Below are positions 61,192 to 64,000 of a stretch of DNA of 64,000 bases, in pieces. The position numbers were made by a program, and so were the translations under genes. Positions within the stretch are counted from its first letter, which is position 1. Each line of letters begins with the position of its first letter. Under the pieces are notes generated by a model, which did no database searches, was not told the origin of the DNA, and saw only the letters and a program-made list of their open reading frames with translations. The stretch lies in assembly GCF_001640805.2 (NCBI RefSeq), contig NC_066848.1, forward strand, positions 23,174,483-23,238,482, given 5' to 3'. This DNA is from Lates calcarifer. Its lineage: Eukaryota; Chordata; Actinopteri; Centropomidae.

Positions 61192-61305
61192 AACAAAAAG
61201 TATCTTAAACACAGGCAGCGTAAAAATTTCCACGCCTCTCAGTGACTGTCAGATTTACGCACATTTTTGTGTACGTCTGTGGCATACGTGTGTGTGAACC
61301 CTATA
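61186..61305 (+). repeat. Duplicated segment, copy 1
   Basis: It matches 62738-62862 over its full length with a handful of substitutions and one small insertion. It has no coding frame. Confidence 0.92.
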
Positions 61306-62479
61306 AGGAGGTCATAATGAGATTATGCATCATTGTGGGGTCTCCTCAGAACACCCACACACACAGACGCACACAGACACACACTCTGAACCAGCTGAGT
61401 GAAGCCTCTAAACCACAGGCCTGACTCACCAGGCTGTTGTTTTTCTTTTTGTTGTTCATGGGTTTTTTCTGTTGTTCTACGACCCTCACCTTTGCACTAC
61501 TTTCTCACTGGAGCGAGTGAGCATCTCTCTGTAGTCCCTGCCCTCCCTGTCTCTCTTTCTTTCTTTGGTAATTTCCCTCTCGTTTTCTTTTATCTCAAGT
61601 TGGAGCGGGTTTCCTGCTTAACAATTGGAGGAACCCGGCAGTCAGAGGTGTCACGCTCTCTCATCTCCCTGTATCTCTGTCGCATGCATTGACAGAGCAC
61701 ACACACTAGCAAACATTACAGACAGCTGGCGAGATGAGGGAATTCTGCAGGAAGACCTGGTTCCTGTTCAGGAGTTCACGGATGATGACTGTTTGAACTA
61801 TGGAATTTTGAGCTATAGCTTCAGCATTTTACAGTAGCTTTAATAGTACAGAGGTGTCGCCCATGATTTCAGTGGAAAGAGTTCACTGTCACAGTAGGAC
61901 TGCTGTTTATTAGTTTTCAGGAAGTTAAAGGATCATTCCAGTGTATTACCACTTGGATCTTCTTTTTTTAAAGGATTGGCCATTGTTTCTAGCAGTTAGA
62001 ATAACATTCCACTGAGAGGTGACCACGAAATCAGACGGGCAAGAAAAATTAGTCATACGACAGACGATCAGACAGATCATTAGTAATCCCTTAGTTAGCT
62101 AAACTTATTTAGAAAATAAATTAAAAAAGAAATTAAGAAAATAAATACAGTGTAGACTTATCACCCAAACAGTCCACTGTAGTCATGCATCCCAGTTTGT
62201 AAACAGACTCCCAAGTTCAACTCTAATCTTTCACACTTACTCTAGTTGTGCAAGTACAGCTTCATTGGCAAGGGAGGCAAAGGCACTGATTTTGTGGGTG
62301 CTCTGGAGTTTTAGGAGCACCCATTAGAATGTGCTGGATTGAGAACAACCACAGGGAAATTTTACTGTGTGATTACCATGTCAGGAGAATAGGACCATTG
62401 ACCAGTGAACATGGATAGACTGGACGCATTGTCAAAGAAAAGTTTTAGGTGTACTCTAAATTGTGTCCATTCTTATGTC

Positions 62480-62545
62480 TGTGAAGATTCTCAGTCATGG
62501 TTGTGGTTACCCAAGAAAAGTTAAATTAAGGGCAACTGGATACTT
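62480..62545. repeat. Dispersed repeat fragment R11, second copy
   Basis: GAAGATTCTCAGTCATGG and AAGGGCAACTGGATAC match the fragment near 20088-20170. Confidence 0.45.
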
Positions 62546-62670
62546 GAAGACTTCTCTTCTTCAGTAATGAAGAAGTATTCTGCAAGAGACCATCGTTTTG
62601 TCACACAACATTTTTTATGTGCTCACTTTTGGTGTGATATAGATAACCTGAGTAAAGTGGAAACACAGGA

Positions 62671-62693
62671 ATACACACACAGATGCACACACG

Positions 62694-62736
<43 letters not shown>
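62671..62736. repeat. (CA)n microsatellite adjoining duplication copy 2
   Basis: An interrupted, then pure, CA run leading into the duplicated segment. Confidence 0.97.
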
Positions 62737-62737
<1 letters not shown>

Positions 62738-62862
62738 AAACAGAACAAAAAGTATCTTAAACACAGGCAGCGTAAAAATTTTCACGCCTCTCAGTAAGGT
62801 GACTCTCAGATTTATGCACGTTTTTGTGTACATTTGTGGCATACGTGTGTGAGAACCCTATA
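62738..62862 (+). repeat. Duplicated segment, copy 2
   Basis: The second copy of the 61186-61305 segment, same orientation, about 1.55 kb downstream. It carries a small insertion (AGTAAGGTGACTCTC versus AGTGACTGTC). Confidence 0.92.
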
Positions 62863-63779
62863 GACTGCTGTTCCGTGTTATCACATCCAATATCAAATGA
62901 CAGTCAAATCTACAAAAGTAAGACCCAAGACCATTGGAATAAACTAGACTATTCTTCATATGCCACTTTTCTAGGAGTATGAAAAAGGGACAGATAGAAG
63001 AGTAAGACAAACAATGATATAAAAAGCCCTGAACTCCCACTGTGTATTCAGACCACTGGGTGAGGTTAGGGGAAATCCTACAGCCACTTCATTGGACGAC
63101 ACTTTGTTTATCAGCTACATTTTCTACAGCATTCTGCAGCGGTCATGGTGACTGTGTAAAGTTTGTCTCTTTTCAAAGTTGCGGGTAACCAAGTCCTGAA
63201 TGACTGAAATGCCAGCTTTCTGTATTTGTGAGTGTCTCAATGCCATTAGTGATTATTCTCTGTTTAGATATTATACACAGGTGTATGCTTTTTAATAATG
63301 ATTTCATGTGAAAACAGAGTCTTAACAACTCATGACTGACCTTACCTAACATAGTCACACAGAATCAGCATACAGAGTATACACATGCACTGGAAAACAG
63401 CTGGAGGTTGCCCTGGGTGCAGTGGTCCACTGTGTTGATTGACAGGTGCTTTAACAGGCTGTGATTGGCTCTAATCTCACCTGAGATGGAGCACTTGCTG
63501 ACCACTGTCTGCGCTAACAACATTTGACACACATACACACGCACAAACCCACACAGAAGAGCAGTCGTGCATACACTCATACACACACCTACCTAACCCC
63601 CTGCCTCTCTACACTAACAATACCCCCTCAATGTCTCACACTGTGTCCCTCAAAATTTCATCCATCCTGTGTTCATTTGGAAATGAAGACATTCTGTTTG
63701 ATCTGCACAGGAATTTCCCTCTCTCCCATCTCTAGGACAGAGGGACAGAGTCACACAATATACCAGTTAAAAAGACTTG

Positions 63780-64000
63780 GTCTCCATTGAAACTGGGCCC
63801 TCTAAACTCCCTGTAGAGCCCCCGGGGCCCCCATTACAGTTCTGGCCTCTATAGAAGGAGCTGCGGCGCTGAACACTGGGCCTCCTTGTATTCTCCCAGT
63901 GCCCCAGCCGAGAGCCATTGACAAGCTCCACAATGTCCCGAGCGCTCCTTTACAGTAGAGAAGGGCTCTTTTCTCTAAAGGGTGGCTCAGGACTCAGAGA
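63780..64000. promoter_or_regulatory. GC-richer block at window edge
   Basis: A repeat-free GC-richer stretch without a coherent frame, cut off by the window end. It could be a conserved regulatory block or a nearby exon region. Confidence 0.2.

Noticed and set aside
1..64000. tRNA, rRNA, CRISPR array or bacterial-type operon
   Set aside because: I saw no cloverleaf with A/B boxes, no rRNA signature and no regularly spaced repeat-spacer array. The sequence is vertebrate genomic DNA.

Overview
The window looks like genomic DNA from a ray-finned (probably percomorph) fish. It has vertebrate GT-AG introns, very dense (CA)n/(TG)n, (GA)n and (TC)n microsatellites, and several dispersed repeats of types I recognise from teleost genomes. 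Only about 1.9 kb can be assigned confidently to protein. The rest is intron, UTR and a long gene-poor tract.

Layout. Positions 1-12.6 kb: the 3' end of a multi-exon plus-strand gene that I read as thada. It has three exons with strong splice sites and matching phases (1962-2040, 10530-10705, 12024-12344), a stop that coincides with a possible splice donor, and a poly(A) signal at 12595. Positions 12.6-15.2 kb: intergenic, with a CTCF-like motif. Positions 15.25-19.0 kb: a complete zfp36l2 gene, with TATA-like promoter, short coding exon 1, a 231-bp phase-0 intron, one large coding exon with two CCCH zinc fingers and a C-terminal CNOT1-binding tail, then a roughly 2-kb AU-rich 3' UTR. The thada-zfp36l2 tandem order on one strand matches the mammalian arrangement, and this supports both calls. 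Positions 19-64 kb: no confident gene. This part holds dispersed repeats, a Tc1-type transposase relic, segmental duplications, GC-richer blocks that look like conserved non-coding or enhancer sequence, and a few weak exon-like segments (28.7, 38.5, 39.7 and 40.55 kb).

How it fits together. Zfp36l2 is an RNA-binding protein that promotes decay of AU-rich mRNAs. Its own 3' UTR carries the nonamer these proteins bind, so negative autoregulation is likely. THADA is a large helical-repeat protein, related to yeast Trm732, with no direct functional link to Zfp36l2. Their proximity matters mainly for synteny and for possibly shared long-range regulation across the downstream desert.

The most unusual points are a Leu-to-Pro change in the lead-in of zinc finger 2, an in-frame upstream ATG, a repeat-derived poly(A) signal just after the zfp36l2 stop, a convergent pair of CTCF-like motifs around zfp36l2, complementary GU/AC tracts flanking one thada exon, a phase-compatible exon chain that would nest zfp36l2 in a thada intron if real, a triple DR1 nuclear-receptor element, a 16-bp forkhead-type palindrome and a 120-bp duplication at the 3' end. 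I did not find a clearly new multi-gene system.
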